Origin: an uncultured Clostridium sp.
GTDB lineage: Bacteria; Bacillota; Clostridia; TANB77; CAG-508
Reading direction: 5' to 3'
Assembly: GCA_900551615.1 (NCBI GenBank)
Contig: URWN01000002.1
Coordinates: 1 to 64,000 of the forward strand
DNA: 64,000 bases
Shown here: positions 1-10,800 of the stretch, one piece after another
Layout: each line of letters opens with the position of its first letter
Position numbering within the stretch: the first letter of the stretch is position 1
Notes under the pieces: model-generated
Seen by the model: the letters and a program-made list of their open reading frames with translations, nothing else
What the model was told of the DNA's origin: nothing
The model's database searches: none
Translations under genes and position numbers: made by a program

Positions 1-711
1 TGCATATTTTGCAACCCAATATCCTGGTATTTCTTTATCCCATTCACCATTCATATAATTATTATTTTTTCCATTTGATGAACCGTCTGTAAAACTTGGA
101 TGTACTACATATGCTGACATTTTTTCTCCTGTTACTTCTGGATAATCTTGACTTATTTCTAAATTGGCTTCATCTTTATTGCTTGTCCCTTGTAAAAATT
201 TTACTGATATTGGCCCTGCTTCACTTGTATAACGTCCTTTTTCTATTTGATATGCATATCTTGGTATCCAAACCCAATATGCTGTTGTATTTCCATCACT
301 GTCTTTTGTTATTGCATTTGCCCATTTTTGTGCTGAATAATCATACCAGTTATCTTGATTATCTGGTGTTACTTCAACTTCATTGCCATCTTCATCCCAA
401 TATATTCCTGTCATTCCTGTCATTAATTGTGGACTATTTACTTTTTTTGTGCTGTTCCAACTTCCATCTGCTTGTAATGTTTTTGTTGGTTTATAATATC
501 CATTTAATGCATTCTCATATTCATTTAGCATTTCTGCTTGTTCTGCTTCTGCTTTTTCCATTGCGTTTTTAGCTTCTTGTGCTCTTCTAAATATTCCTGT
601 GTTTGTTAATGATTGTATTGATATTGTTGCTAAAATTAATAAAATAATGATACTTATCACTAGAGCTACAAGTGTTATACCATTATTATTTTTGACTTTT
701 CTACTTAACAT
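1..711 (-). CDS. Pilin-like surface protein, C-terminus cut by window edge
   Basis: The frame is open from an ATG at 711 to base 1, giving 237 codons without a stop, so the 3' end lies outside the window. A strong AGGAGG site precedes the ATG. The N-terminus is a short basic segment, then GITLVALVISIIILLILA and SIQSLTNTGIF, the pattern of a type IV prepilin or pseudopilin leader with a processing Gly and a hydrophobic helix. A charged, Ala/Glu-rich helix follows (about 45-65). The remainder is polar and Trp/Tyr-rich, with YWVWIPRYAYQI and GYWVAKYA. It shares its leader with the genes at 33835 and 52341. No pilus assembly genes are seen, so the secretion route is unknown. Confidence 0.85.
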   Translation of the reverse strand, partial: MLSRKVKNNNGITLVALVISIIILLILATISIQSLTNTGIFRRAQEAKNAMEKAEAEQAEMLNEYENALNGYYKPTKTLQADGSWNSTKKVNSPQLMTGMTGIYWDEDGNEVEVTPDNQDNWYDYSAQKWANAITKDSDGNTTAYWVWIPRYAYQIEKGRYTSEAGPISVKFLQGTSNKDEANLEISQDYPEVTGEKMSAYVVHPSFTDGSSNGKNNNYMNGEWDKEIPGYWVAKYA

Positions 712-1086
712 TATATAATTCCTCCTATGTATTTTATTTTCATACTTATTATGACTCAAAAATCCTATCTTTAGTACATTATTATAAAAAAAAATTCGCC
801 ATTATTTTAGTACCATATCATTAATTACTTCATATTTATTCTAACATAACATATTATACAGGTCAACAGTTTTCACACAAAAAGTTATACAAACAGCATA
901 TAAAAAATATAAACTAAATGCGTATAAAAAGAATACACCAAAAATAAAAATATATTTGTACTCAAAGGTTGCAAATTATCTAGCGATAATACATGAAAAA
1001 TCTTTCATATTACTATTGACAACAATATAATATGAATATATAATAATTTTAAAAATATGAAAAAAATTTCACATTAAGGAGGAGTT
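712..1086. promoter_or_regulatory. Divergent intergenic region with ABC-operon promoter
   Basis: This 375-base gap separates the pilin-like gene (minus) from the ABC genes (plus). It holds TTGACA at 1016-1021 and TATAAT at 1039-1044 with a 17-base spacer, a near-perfect sigma-A promoter for the ATPase gene. Just upstream is an inverted repeat, ATGAAAaatcTTTCAT (993-1008), a possible operator. No further gene was seen in the gap. Confidence 0.7.
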
Positions 1087-1797
1087 ATGGAAAAAATAGT
1101 AGAACTAAAAAATGTAAGCAAAACTTACAAAATAGGAGAAAGTGAATTCAAAGCACTAAAAAACATAGACTTAGAACTAGACAAAGGAGAATTTGTAGTA
1201 ATCCTTGGACCTTCAGGAGCAGGAAAATCAACACTACTAAACCTAATAGGAGGAATGGACACACCAACAGAAGGAAGTATAAAAATTGATGGAGAAGAAA
1301 TTTCAAAATACACAGAAAGTAAATTAAGTGAATACAGAGCAGAAAACATAGGATTTATATTTCAATTCTACAACATATTGCCAACACTAACAGTACTAGA
1401 AAACGTAGAACTAGTAAAAGACATAGTAAAAAATGGAAATGACAGCAAAGAAGCAATAAAAGCAGTAGGGTTAGAACAACACATGAACAAATTTCCAAAC
1501 CAACTATCAGGAGGAGAACAACAAAGAGTATCAATAGCAAGAGCAATTGCAAAAAATCCAAAATTATTATTATGTGATGAACCAACAGGTGCACTAGACT
1601 CAAAAACAGGAGTTGAAGTCCTCAAATTACTAAAAAAACAATGCAACAGAAACAATGGAGCAAACACAGTTATTATAGTAACACATAACAGTTTATTTGA
1701 AGACATAGCAGATACTGTAATAAGAGTAAAAAACGGAGAAATAGAAAGTGTTGCAAAAAATGAAAATCCTAAAAATATTGACGAAGTAAAATGGTAA
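1087..1797 (+). CDS. ABC transporter ATP-binding protein, MacB/LolD type
   Basis: This 236-residue ATPase would energise the FtsX-type permease encoded next. Walker A is GPSGAGKS (about 42-49), the signature is LSGGEQQR (about 139-146), Walker B is [12 protein letters not shown], and the switch histidine is in VTHN. Length and motifs fit the MacB/LolD/YknY-type family, used for peptide or antibiotic export or envelope signalling. The ATG has an AAGGAGGAG site four bases upstream. A dispersed hairpin repeat lies between it and the permease. The substrate cannot be read from sequence; the absence of adjacent two-component genes argues mildly against a BceAB-type bacitracin module. Confidence 0.93.
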   Translation: MEKIVELKNVSKTYKIGESEFKALKNIDLELDKGEFVVILGPSGAGKSTLLNLIGGMDTPTEGSIKIDGEEISKYTESKLSEYRAENIGFIFQFYNILPTLTVLENVELVKDIVKNGNDSKEAIKAVGLEQHMNKFPNQLSGGEQQRVSIARAIAKNPKLLLCDEPTGALDSKTGVEVLKLLKKQCNRNNGANTVIIVTHNSLFEDIADTVIRVKNGEIESVAKNENPKNIDEVKW

Positions 1798-1822
1798 TAT
1801 GCGACAAAATATGACAAAAAAA

Positions 1823-1854
1823 TGAGACATTTTAGGACCGTCCCTAGTGTCTCA
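1823..1854. repeat. Dispersed hairpin repeat, TGAGACA-arm type
   Basis: TGAGACA (1823-1829) pairs with TGTCTCA (1848-1854) around an AGGACCGTCCCT core. It lies in the gap between the ATPase and permease genes, and the permease ribosome site AAAGGAGG starts right after it. Related elements occur at 11727, 12906, 37863, 41009, 49455 and 60665. Confidence 0.8.
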
Positions 1855-1877
1855 AAAAAGGAGGAATGTAATAAAAA

Positions 1878-4172
1878 ATGAAAAAATTAAGCAAAAAAAG
1901 ATTAAGAGATATAAAACAAAACAAAATGCAATTTTTCAACATATTCATAATGGTATTTTTAGGAGTATTTGTATTTGCAGGAATACATGCATATATGGAT
2001 GGAATGGATAAAAGTGCTGACAAATATTATAAAGACAACAATTTTCAAGATATATGGTTATCAGGAGAAAATTTTAGCAATGAAGATTTAGAAAAAGTAA
2101 AAAATACCGAAAATGTTAAAGATGCAGAAAGATTACTAACAATAAATACAGAACTTGAAAACAAAGAAGATGTAACATTAGAAACAAACTTTATAGAAAC
2201 AAACAACATTTCAAAAATGTATGTTGTAGAAGGTGAAGAATTTAGCAAAGACAAAAAAGGAGTATGGTTTGACAGTTATTTAGCTAAAAATTTAGATTTA
2301 AAAGTTGGAGATGAAATAACAGTTACATATCAAAATATGAAAATAACAGAAAAAATACTAGGTCTAGTAAATACACCAGACCATGTATACTTTGTAAAAG
2401 ATGACACAGAAATATTTCCAACACATAAAAATTATGGATTTATGTATTTATCAATAAATGAATTACCAGAAGGAATGCCACAAATCTTTAATCAAGTAAT
2501 AATTGACATAGATAACACAGACAAACTACAAGAAACAAAAGCAGATTTAGAAAATAACATAAAATCAGCAATAGCAGTAACAGACAGAAAAGCAAGTGCA
2601 TCTTATCAAGGATATAATTCAGAAATAGAAGAAGGAACAACATATTCAAGTGTATTTACATTTTTATTCTTATTTATAGCAGTATTATCAGTAACAACAA
2701 CAATGAACAGATTTGTAAAAAAACAAAGAACACAAATAGGAACACTAAAAGCACTTGGATTTAAAAACAGAAAAATAATAAACCACTATGTAGGATATGG
2801 ATTTATAATAAGCCTAGTAGCTAGCATAGTAGGGCTTTTAGTAGGAAGATATGCATTAGGAACTTTCTTCTTAAATATGGAAATGAGTTATTTTGAAATT
2901 CCAGTATACAACACAGTATTAATTCCAGTTGTGTACATATTAGCAATAGCAGTAGTGGTTTTAATAACACTTGTAACATACTTATCATGTAGAAGTATAT
3001 TAAAAGAATCAGCTGCTGAAGCCTTACGATTAGAAATACCAAAAGTTAAAAACACAAAATTTGATTTAACAACAAAAGGAATCTTCAAAAAAGCATCAAT
3101 TTCTACAAGATGGAATTTAAGGGATGTTGGAAGAAACAAAGGAAGAAGTATAATGGCGATTGTAGGAATTACAGGATGTACAATGCTTATGTTATGTGCA
3201 TTTGGAATGATGGACACAATGAAATCATATTTGAGTTGGGAATTTGATAAAATAAGCAATTTTGAATACAAACTTTCACTTTCAAACAATTACACAGATG
3301 AACAATTTGACAATATAACACAAAAATATGGCAAAGAAACAAGCCAAACATTTGGAATAGAAATCAAAAATAATGACAAAAAAGAAACAAATACTTTAAC
3401 AGTAAATGACGCACCAAACAAATTAAAATACACAAATCACAATAAAGAATATATGGATTTAAAAGATAACGGAATTTACATTACAGAAAAATTATCAGAA
3501 AAATATGGCTTACAAGTTGGAGATGAAATTACTTGGCACATATTTGGAGACGATAATTGGTACACTTGTAAAATTGTAGGATTAAATAGAGATCCACAAA
3601 ATCAACAATTAAATATGTCAAGAAAATATTTTGAGTCACTAGGACTAACATATAGAGCAGATGTAGTATATACAGACGAAGATTTAAGTAACACAAAAAC
3701 AATTGACGGAGTTGATACAATCCAAAGTTTAACAACATTAAAACAAGGAATGGAAAGAATGCTAGAAACAGTCCAAACAATGATAGTTTTATTAATTGTT
3801 GTATCAGCAATTTTAGGATTTGTAATAATCTACAATCTAGGAATATTATCATTTACAGAAAAACAATATCAATTTGCAACATTAAAAGTATTAGGATTTA
3901 AAGATAAACAAATAAAAAATATATTTGTAAAACAAAATTTATGGCTAACCATAGTTGGAATTATTTTAGGATTACCACTAGGATTTTGGATGTTAGATTA
4001 TATATTTAAATCAGCACTTGGAGATAATTACGATTTTAATGCATATATAAAACCAACTTCTTATTTGTATGCAGTAGTAGGAAGCCTTATAGTTTCTATT
4101 ATTGTAAATAAAGTACTTTCTAGAAAAGTTAAAAAAATAGATATGGTAACAAGTTTAAAAGGAAATGAATAA
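1878..4172 (+). CDS. ABC transporter permease with two FtsX domains
   Basis: This 764-residue membrane protein is the partner of the upstream ATPase. One helix near residues 17-40 is followed by a large extracellular domain (about 45-250). Three helices follow (about 255-375), with a [13 protein letters not shown] coupling-type segment. A fourth helix (about 430-450) leads into a second extracellular domain, and three C-terminal helices (about 640-745) carry a matching [12 protein letters not shown] segment. The duplicated FtsX arrangement fits the large permeases of peptide export or lipoprotein/antibiotic ABC systems. The start is an ATG after AAAGGAGGAATG. mutL begins two bases after its stop, suggesting transcriptional coupling. 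Confidence 0.9.
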   Translation: MKKLSKKRLRDIKQNKMQFFNIFIMVFLGVFVFAGIHAYMDGMDKSADKYYKDNNFQDIWLSGENFSNEDLEKVKNTENVKDAERLLTINTELENKEDVTLETNFIETNNISKMYVVEGEEFSKDKKGVWFDSYLAKNLDLKVGDEITVTYQNMKITEKILGLVNTPDHVYFVKDDTEIFPTHKNYGFMYLSINELPEGMPQIFNQVIIDIDNTDKLQETKADLENNIKSAIAVTDRKASASYQGYNSEIEEGTTYSSVFTFLFLFIAVLSVTTTMNRFVKKQRTQIGTLKALGFKNRKIINHYVGYGFIISLVASIVGLLVGRYALGTFFLNMEMSYFEIPVYNTVLIPVVYILAIAVVVLITLVTYLSCRSILKESAAEALRLEIPKVKNTKFDLTTKGIFKKASISTRWNLRDVGRNKGRSIMAIVGITGCTMLMLCAFGMMDTMKSYLSWEFDKISNFEYKLSLSNNYTDEQFDNITQKYGKETSQTFGIEIKNNDKKETNTLTVNDAPNKLKYTNHNKEYMDLKDNGIYITEKLSEKYGLQVGDEITWHIFGDDNWYTCKIVGLNRDPQNQQLNMSRKYFESLGLTYRADVVYTDEDLSNTKTIDGVDTIQSLTTLKQGMERMLETVQTMIVLLIVVSAILGFVIIYNLGILSFTEKQYQFATLKVLGFKDKQIKNIFVKQNLWLTIVGIILGLPLGFWMLDYIFKSALGDNYDFNAYIKPTSYLYAVVGSLIVSIIVNKVLSRKVKKIDMVTSLKGNE

Positions 4173-4174
4173 AA

Positions 4175-5935
4175 TTGGGAAACATAGTTTTATTAGATGA
4201 TTTAACAATAAATAAAATAGCAGCAGGTGAAGTTATAGAAAGACCTGCAAATGTAGTAAAAGAGCTAGTAGAAAATTCAATTGATGCAGGAGCGGACAAC
4301 ATAGTAATTGAAGTAAAAAATGGAGGAAAAACATTTATAAAAATTACTGACAATGGAAAAGGCATTAGACAAGATGATATGGCAATATCTCTAGAAAGAC
4401 ACGCTACAAGCAAAATACGAAAGGTAGAAGACCTAGAAAAAACATATACAATGGGGTTCAGAGGTGAAGCATTAGCAAGTATAAGTGCAATATCAACTTT
4501 AACAATGCAATCTAAAACAAAAGATGAATTTACAGGAACTAAAATTGTTGCAAAAGCAGGGAATATAATAGAAGCGGAAGAATGTGGAATGCAAGTTGGA
4601 ACAACCATTTTTGTAGAAAATTTATTCTTTAACACACCAGTAAGATATAAATTTTTAAAGCAAGATGCTACAGAATTCAGATACATAAAAAACTGGGTTC
4701 AAAAAGTAGCGCTTGCGAATCCTAATATATCATTTAGATTATTAAATGATGGAAAAAATATATTCTTTTCTAACGGAAATGGCAATATTTTAGATATTAT
4801 ATACTTAATGTATGGCAAAGAAATAAAAGAAAATTTACTAGAAGTAAACTACGAAAGTGATAATATCAAAGTTACAGGTGTTATAGGAAACACTTTAATT
4901 TCAAGAGATAATAGAAAAGAACAGATAATATTTTTAAATAAAAGAAACATCAAAAATAATGTATTAATAAATAGTGCAGATCAAGCATTTAAAGGAGCAG
5001 TGGGCATTGGAAAATATGGATTTTATATTTTAAATTTGGATATGCCAGCAAACTTTTATGATGTAAATGTTCATCCAACTAAAATGGAAGTTAGATTTAA
5101 AGATGAAGATAAAATATACAAAGTTGTATATCATGCAATAAAAAGTACTATGCTTAAATTCGAATTTTTGGGAAATAATGAAAACGAGGAACACAATGAA
5201 GAATATATCGAAAATGAGTATGAATTTTTAACAAATGAATATTCCGAAAAAAGTTCAAATTCAAAAAGTGAAAATCAAGAACAAAAAGAAGCTGAACACA
5301 ATATAATAGCAAATATAAATTCAAAAAATGAATTACGAAAAAGAGAAGAAGCAAGAACAGTAAAATATAAGTATATAGGAATATTATTTAGAACATTTAT
5401 AATAATAGAAGTAGAAAACGAAATATTTTTAATAGACCAGCATGCGGCACATGAAAGAGTGCTATATGAAAAAATAAAAGAAAATTATAAGAAAAAAGTT
5501 AGTCAAAATAGCCAAATGATGTTAATGCCAGAAGTTATAAATTTAACACATAGAGAAATGGAATTTGTAAAAAATAACATAGAAATATTTAAAAATACAG
5601 GATTCGATATAGAGATATTTGGCGAAAATTCAGTTAAAATAAATGGAATACCAGACTTAGAATATAAAGCAAAAACTCAAAATATTTTTATGGATATTTT
5701 AGATGAAATGTTAACAAATGAAAGAACTTCAATAAAAGATGTTGAAGAAAGATTTATTGCAACAGTTGCATGCAAGGCAGCGGTTAAAGCAAATATGGAT
5801 TTAAGTGTGCAGGAAGTCGAAAATTTGATACAAAGTTTATTAAGTTTAAACAATCCATATACTTGCCCACATGGAAGGCCAACTACTATAAAAATTGATA
5901 AAGATTTTATAAAAAATAAATTATCTATTAAATAA
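4175..5935 (+). CDS. mutL: DNA mismatch repair endonuclease MutL
   Basis: MutL links mismatch recognition by MutS to strand incision. The N-terminal GHKL ATPase shows ELVENSIDAGAD, DNGKGI and GFRGEALASISA in order. After a variable linker (about 330-400), the C-terminal domain carries the endonuclease motif DQHAAHERVLYE, plus ACKAAVKA and CPHGRP, so nicking activity should be intact. At 586 residues it is slightly short for a Firmicute MutL because of the compact linker. The start is TTG at 4175, two bases after the permease stop, with AAAGGAAA upstream; it gives the usual family N-terminus (GNIVLLDDLTINKIAAGEV). mutS is not in the window. Confidence 0.96.
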   Translation: MGNIVLLDDLTINKIAAGEVIERPANVVKELVENSIDAGADNIVIEVKNGGKTFIKITDNGKGIRQDDMAISLERHATSKIRKVEDLEKTYTMGFRGEALASISAISTLTMQSKTKDEFTGTKIVAKAGNIIEAEECGMQVGTTIFVENLFFNTPVRYKFLKQDATEFRYIKNWVQKVALANPNISFRLLNDGKNIFFSNGNGNILDIIYLMYGKEIKENLLEVNYESDNIKVTGVIGNTLISRDNRKEQIIFLNKRNIKNNVLINSADQAFKGAVGIGKYGFYILNLDMPANFYDVNVHPTKMEVRFKDEDKIYKVVYHAIKSTMLKFEFLGNNENEEHNEEYIENEYEFLTNEYSEKSSNSKSENQEQKEAEHNIIANINSKNELRKREEARTVKYKYIGILFRTFIIIEVENEIFLIDQHAAHERVLYEKIKENYKKKVSQNSQMMLMPEVINLTHREMEFVKNNIEIFKNTGFDIEIFGENSVKINGIPDLEYKAKTQNIFMDILDEMLTNERTSIKDVEERFIATVACKAAVKANMDLSVQEVENLIQSLLSLNNPYTCPHGRPTTIKIDKDFIKNKLSIK

Positions 5936-5948
5936 TTTGTGTTTAATA

Positions 5949-6091
5949 ATTTGATAATATATTGTTTTTGAAATACCGCGTAAGCGATTAAACGAGTGTT
6001 AACGAGTGCGAATTGGAGCAATCTACATACAAGTATTTTTTAATATGAAGATTGCGACACCAAGGTATAAAAAAACAATATATTATCAAAT
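5949..6091. repeat. MITE-like element with long terminal inverted repeats
   Basis: Two arms of about 28 bases, 5949-5977 and 6064-6091, are near-perfect inverted copies; 21 outer bases starting ATTTGATAATATATTG match exactly. The interior holds a direct repeat AACGAGTG (5991 and 6001) and a smaller stem GCAATCT/AGATTGC. No ORF is present. Size (143 bp) and layout fit a miniature inverted-repeat element. Possible short AT-rich target duplications flank it but are not diagnostic. Confidence 0.6.
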
Positions 6092-6127
6092 AAATATAAT
6101 AAAAATAAAAGAAAAGAGATAATAATT

Positions 6128-6904
6128 ATGCAAATATTTTTAGGTTTAGCAATACCATTTTTAGGAACAACACTAGGAGCTGCAATGGTATTCTTAATGA
6201 AAAAAGAAATGAATAAAAAAGTAGAAAAAATCTTATTAGGATTTGCATCAGGAGTAATGATAGCGGCATCGGTGTGGTCACTATTAATACCATCAATAGA
6301 AATGGCAGAAACACAAGGAAAAGTTGCTTGGATTCCAGCAGCAATAGGATTTTTATTAGGCATTGTATTTCTTTTAGTATTAGATAGTGTAGTTCCACAT
6401 ATGCACTTAGAAAGTGAAAAAACAGAAGGAATAAAATCAAAATTAAAAAAGACAACAATGATGGTATTTGCAGTAACATTGCACAATATACCAGAGGGAA
6501 TGGCAGTTGGAGTTACTTTTGCAGGAGCACTAGCGCAAAATGCAGGTATTACAATAGCAGGAGCTTTTGCATTAGCCATAGGAATTGCTATACAAAACTT
6601 TCCAGAGGGTGCAATTATTTCAATGCCATTAAAAAGTGAAGGAGTTTCAAAGCCAAAAGCGTTTTTATATGGGACTTTGTCAGGAATTGTTGAACCAATT
6701 GGTGCAGTCATTACAATACTTCTTACAAATGCAGTGGTTCCAATTTTGCCATATTTATTATCTTTTGCAGCAGGATCAATGATTTATGTTGTTGTAGAGG
6801 AATTAATACCAGAGTCACAAGCAGGAGAGCATTCTAATATTGGTACTATTGGCGTTGCAATAGGCTTTACAATTATGATGATATTAGATGTTGCTTTAGG
6901 ATAA
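6128..6904 (+). CDS. ZIP-family divalent metal transporter
   Basis: This 258-residue protein has about eight hydrophobic helices, as in bacterial ZIP importers for zinc and related metals. Diagnostic motifs are HNIPEGMAVG in helix IV and a NFPEGAIISMP metal-binding segment in helix V, which supply the His, Asn, Pro and Glu ligands. A short charged loop (about 90-118) lacks the long His-rich stretch of some relatives, although VVPHMHLESE carries two histidines. The ATG at 6128 has a weak AAAGAG site. It stands alone after a MITE-like element. Specificity (Zn, Fe or Mn) cannot be deduced. Confidence 0.92.
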   Translation: MQIFLGLAIPFLGTTLGAAMVFLMKKEMNKKVEKILLGFASGVMIAASVWSLLIPSIEMAETQGKVAWIPAAIGFLLGIVFLLVLDSVVPHMHLESEKTEGIKSKLKKTTMMVFAVTLHNIPEGMAVGVTFAGALAQNAGITIAGAFALAIGIAIQNFPEGAIISMPLKSEGVSKPKAFLYGTLSGIVEPIGAVITILLTNAVVPILPYLLSFAAGSMIYVVVEELIPESQAGEHSNIGTIGVAIGFTIMMILDVALG

Positions 6905-6947
6905 AAGTTTGCATCATATAGTATCACTTCGAAAGGTAAACCAAAAG

Positions 6948-6976
6948 TTGAAAATTATGTAAATTTATTGTATAAT
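6948..6976 (+). promoter_or_regulatory. Sigma-A promoter for the gene at 7062
   Basis: TTGAAA (6948-6953) and TATAAT (6971-6976) are separated by 17 bases. The roughly 80-base leader that follows can fold CATCC/GGATG and, just before the ribosome site, TTAGTAATTACTAA. Confidence 0.75.
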
Positions 6977-7061
6977 ATAATAAACATCCTTGAGGCATGG
7001 ATGAAAAAATGTCTTAATGCATATGCAACCCGTATTAGTAATTACTAAAGGAGGATAATTT

Positions 7062-7676
7062 ATGAATATTTCACGGGAGAATGAAACAAATAATATTGAA
7101 TCAGAGTTAAAAAGAAGAATTAAACAATGGGCTGAACAGGAAGGATTGGAGGTTCCAAAAGATTTTGAACAAATTGCAGAATTGACAAAAATAAAATATT
7201 CAGTTAAACCTAAAAACTGGAAGAAAAATGAAGGCACTTTTGAATGTTATACAGAGGACAACAAAAAAGTTTTAGTTACTTTATTAAATAGAAATGTTTG
7301 TGATGGTTTTTCAAGGATTTGCATAACTGAAGGATATGTAACTAAAATATATCTTGTTCAAAAAGATCAGAAACTGGGCGTAAGTGTTAGTTTAGAAGAA
7401 AAAATAATCAAACGTGAGGACACCAACCTTAAAATATCATATAGTAAAGCTGGTATTCAATTAGCTTTAAAAACAGACTTTCGATTTAGAGTGTTAGTAA
7501 CAATAGATTCAACTAAAGAAGTAAAGGAGGATTTTAATGGGTTAGCTCAGATTGAAGAATATCTTTTAGAAATACATGTTACGACACAAAAGGAAGAAAT
7601 TCTTTATAGAATTAATGAAGTTTTAGAATCTACAAATCCTGAAATGTTTAAAGAATTAACTATCACTGTATTTTAA
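7062..7676 (+). CDS. Hypothetical protein, 204 residues
   Basis: I do not recognise this family. The protein is soluble, mixed alpha/beta, with no signal peptide or membrane helix. An N-terminal charged helix (about 10-32) precedes regularly spaced beta-type segments. It has its own promoter at 6948, an AAAGGAGG site before the ATG, and a strong terminator after the stop, so it is a monocistronic gene. A role should not be assigned from the sequence. Confidence 0.75.
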   Translation: MNISRENETNNIESELKRRIKQWAEQEGLEVPKDFEQIAELTKIKYSVKPKNWKKNEGTFECYTEDNKKVLVTLLNRNVCDGFSRICITEGYVTKIYLVQKDQKLGVSVSLEEKIIKREDTNLKISYSKAGIQLALKTDFRFRVLVTIDSTKEVKEDFNGLAQIEEYLLEIHVTTQKEEILYRINEVLESTNPEMFKELTITVF

Positions 7677-7719
7677 GCAACGTGAAATGAAATTTTTTTA
7701 AAAGCAAAGCTAGGCTTTT

Positions 7720-7770
7720 AAAAACGAAAACAAGTTAAGGGTAAAACCTTAGCTTATTTTCGTTTTATTA
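7720..7770 (+). terminator. Rho-independent terminator
   Basis: A long stem pairs AACGAAAA..AAG..TAAGG with CCTTA..GCTT..TTTTCGTT around a short loop, ending in TTTTATTA. It closes the unit of the hypothetical gene. Confidence 0.85.
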
Positions 7771-7783
7771 TATTAAGGACTTA

Positions 7784-7812
7784 TTGCTATTTAATTCTTT
7801 TTTTGTTAAAAT
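7784..7812 (+). promoter_or_regulatory. Promoter for the cohesin/dockerin protein
   Basis: TTGCTA (7784-7789) and TAAAAT (7807-7812) have a 17-base spacer. The start codon lies 40 bases downstream after a GGAAAGG ribosome site. Confidence 0.65.
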
Positions 7813-7852
7813 ATAAATATAAAAAAGTTAATATGGAAAGGTAGAAATAAAA

Positions 7853-10800
7853 ATGAAAAAAAGGGTAGTTTTTTTTATAACAATGATAATAATATGTACA
7901 AGCTTTTTAATGTTTAGTAATAAAATACAGGCAACAGATAAAACATTAAATAGTAGTATAGAAGTAGAAAAAACAGAAATAAAACAAGGAGAAGAAACAT
8001 CCATTATACTAAAAATAGATAGTGATGAACAAATTAATGCATTTAAAGCAAAAATAAACTATGATAGCAATATTTGGGAAGAACTAGATGAGAATAGTTT
8101 TGAAACTAAAAAAGGCTGGGAGAGCTTAAAATATAATAAAGAAAATAATGTATTTATTGTAATTAACAAACAAGAAGAAACTAACAAAGAAATATTAAAA
8201 ATAAACTTAAAAGCTAAGAATAGTGCAAGCGTTGGAAAAACAGAAATAACAATAGATGGAATAACAGCATCTGACAGCAAAACAGAATTTGAAAATGAAA
8301 AATTATCAAAAGAAATTTCAATAAAAGTAAATGAAAGTTTAATAGAAAAACCATCAAATCCTGGAAATATAATTGAAAACACAACCGGAGACAATACTAA
8401 TAATACTGTGGAGAATACAACAACAGGAAACATAACAGATAATACAGTTGGAAACACAACGACAGAAAATACAACAGGTAACACAGTAAAAAATACAACA
8501 ATCGATAATACATCAAATAATACAACTGAAAATTCAGATAAAAATACAATAAATGATATTACAGAAAATAACTCAGTAAAAAATGAATTAGAAAACAATC
8601 AACAAAATAACATAATAAATTCAAACAAAAATAATTCAACAGATGAAAGCAAAAGTACAAATAAAACAGAAGAAAATCTACCAAAAATGTTTCCTAAAAC
8701 AGGAGCAAGCAGAACAATATTATTAGTAATAATTATATTAGCAATATTGGCAATAATACTATACTATAAAAACAAAAAAATCGGAAAAACAATGATAATG
8801 CTTATAATATGTGGAATACTAATAAGCCAAAGCACAGTATTTGCAGCATCAGAAATATTTGTAGGAGACATAAATCAAAGTTCAGTTATAGATGATGAAG
8901 ACATACAAATAATGCAAGAATATTTAATAAAATCAAAAAGTATAACATCATTAGAACAAGCAGACATGAACAGTGACAACAAATTAAGCATAATAGATTT
9001 ATCATTATTAATAAAACAACAAAAAGAATGTCCTTATGACAAAAACAATGTAACAAACATAACATCATGGTCAGCAGTACCAATGGTTTCAAAAGAATTA
9101 TTAAAAAAACAAGGCGTTACAACAGGAGGGGAAGGCTGTCAATGGCCAATAGGAATGGCTATAAGTAAAGATGGAAAAACATTATTATATGGAACAGATG
9201 TAGGTGGAGTATACCGTTCAGAAGACGGAGGAAAAAACTGGGAGCAGTCAAATGCAGGACTACAATCAAGAGGAGTAGGAGCATTTTCCATAGACCCTAA
9301 AAATCCATCATACGTTGTAGCGGTTGGAATAAACGGTTCACCATTTAATACAAATGGACTATATATTTCAGAAGATGGAGGAAAGTCTTGGAAGTTTACT
9401 AAAATGATGTTAATAAAAGGTCACAGAGACATAAGAGAATCAATAGCATATGACGAATCATCATATAATCAAGAAAAAAATAGATGTATGGTTGCATATT
9501 GGTCAACAGCATATGAAACAGAAGACAACTATTTAGAAGAAAACGAAAAAGGCTTATATAAAACAACAGACGGTGGTTATACATGGAACCATGTAAACAA
9601 TGATTTAAGCGACGGAACAATAAAAATAAATCCATATACAGGTGATGTATATGTTTCAAAAAAAGACGGAATATATTATAGTTCAAATAAAGGCGAAAGT
9701 TTTGAAAAAATAATAGATGACACAATTACAGGATTAGATTTAACAGAACAAAAAGATCAAAAGATAAATGTTTATTATTGTAATAATGATGGAGTATATA
9801 TTTCAAAAGACGGAAAAACTTTTGAAAAAATAGAATCAACTTCATATCCAACAACAGAACCAATGAACATAAAAGTAAGTCCATTAAATTCAAATAAGAT
9901 GATAATAATAGATAGACAAGGAACATACCAAAATTATCCATATTATAGTACAGATGGTGGAAAGACATGGAAAAATTCAACATTATCAGATGAATTAAGC
10001 TTTATGCCTTACAATAACAGAATGAGCATTCCAATGTGGAGCCCAATTAACGAAAACAAAGTATGGATACATACACAAGGAGATTATGCAAGTTCAAGTA
10101 CAAATAGTGGAAAAACATTTAAATGGGACAGCAACGGAATTACAGGAATACTAAGTGGAGGAAATGTTCACTATAATGTATACAATCCAGATATTATATA
10201 TTTTGGTTCACAAGATTATGATGGATGTGTAACAACAGATGGAGGCAAAACTTGGAAATATATTAGTATGTCAGGTTACAGATGGGGCGGATTTTGCTAT
10301 GGAGGATATGCTGTAGACGAAAATACATATTTTGTTGGAGTATCAGACTCATGGCATAACCCAAGAAAATTAAAAATCACATTTGATGGTGGAAAAACAA
10401 TTGTAGATACAGGAATGTATTTTACAAAAGAAAATATAAACACAGGAATAGAATCATCTTATCAATCACCAACAAATCCAAAAGTATTATTTGCGTGTGA
10501 CTTAAGAAGTGAAGATGGTGGACATACTTGGGCAAAAATGGATGGATGTATAAATGTTTATACACACAACCCAAAAGGTCAAAAAGAATTATATGGAATG
10601 GACGAAACTGGAAAATATATTGTAACATCTTATGATGATGGAAAGACTTGGAAAAAAGTAAACAATACAGAATTTATACCAAATCCTAAATACGCATCAG
10701 CACATATATTAGACGTAGCATATGACTGGAAAAATGAAGTGGCATATGCTGCATGTGAAGGTGGATATTTATATAAAACATCAACAAAAGATGGTAGTGT

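Noticed and set aside
96..572. Long plus-strand frame at the window start
   Set aside because: It lies opposite the clear pilin-like gene, is built of Leu/His/Tyr-rich nonsense and has no ribosome site.
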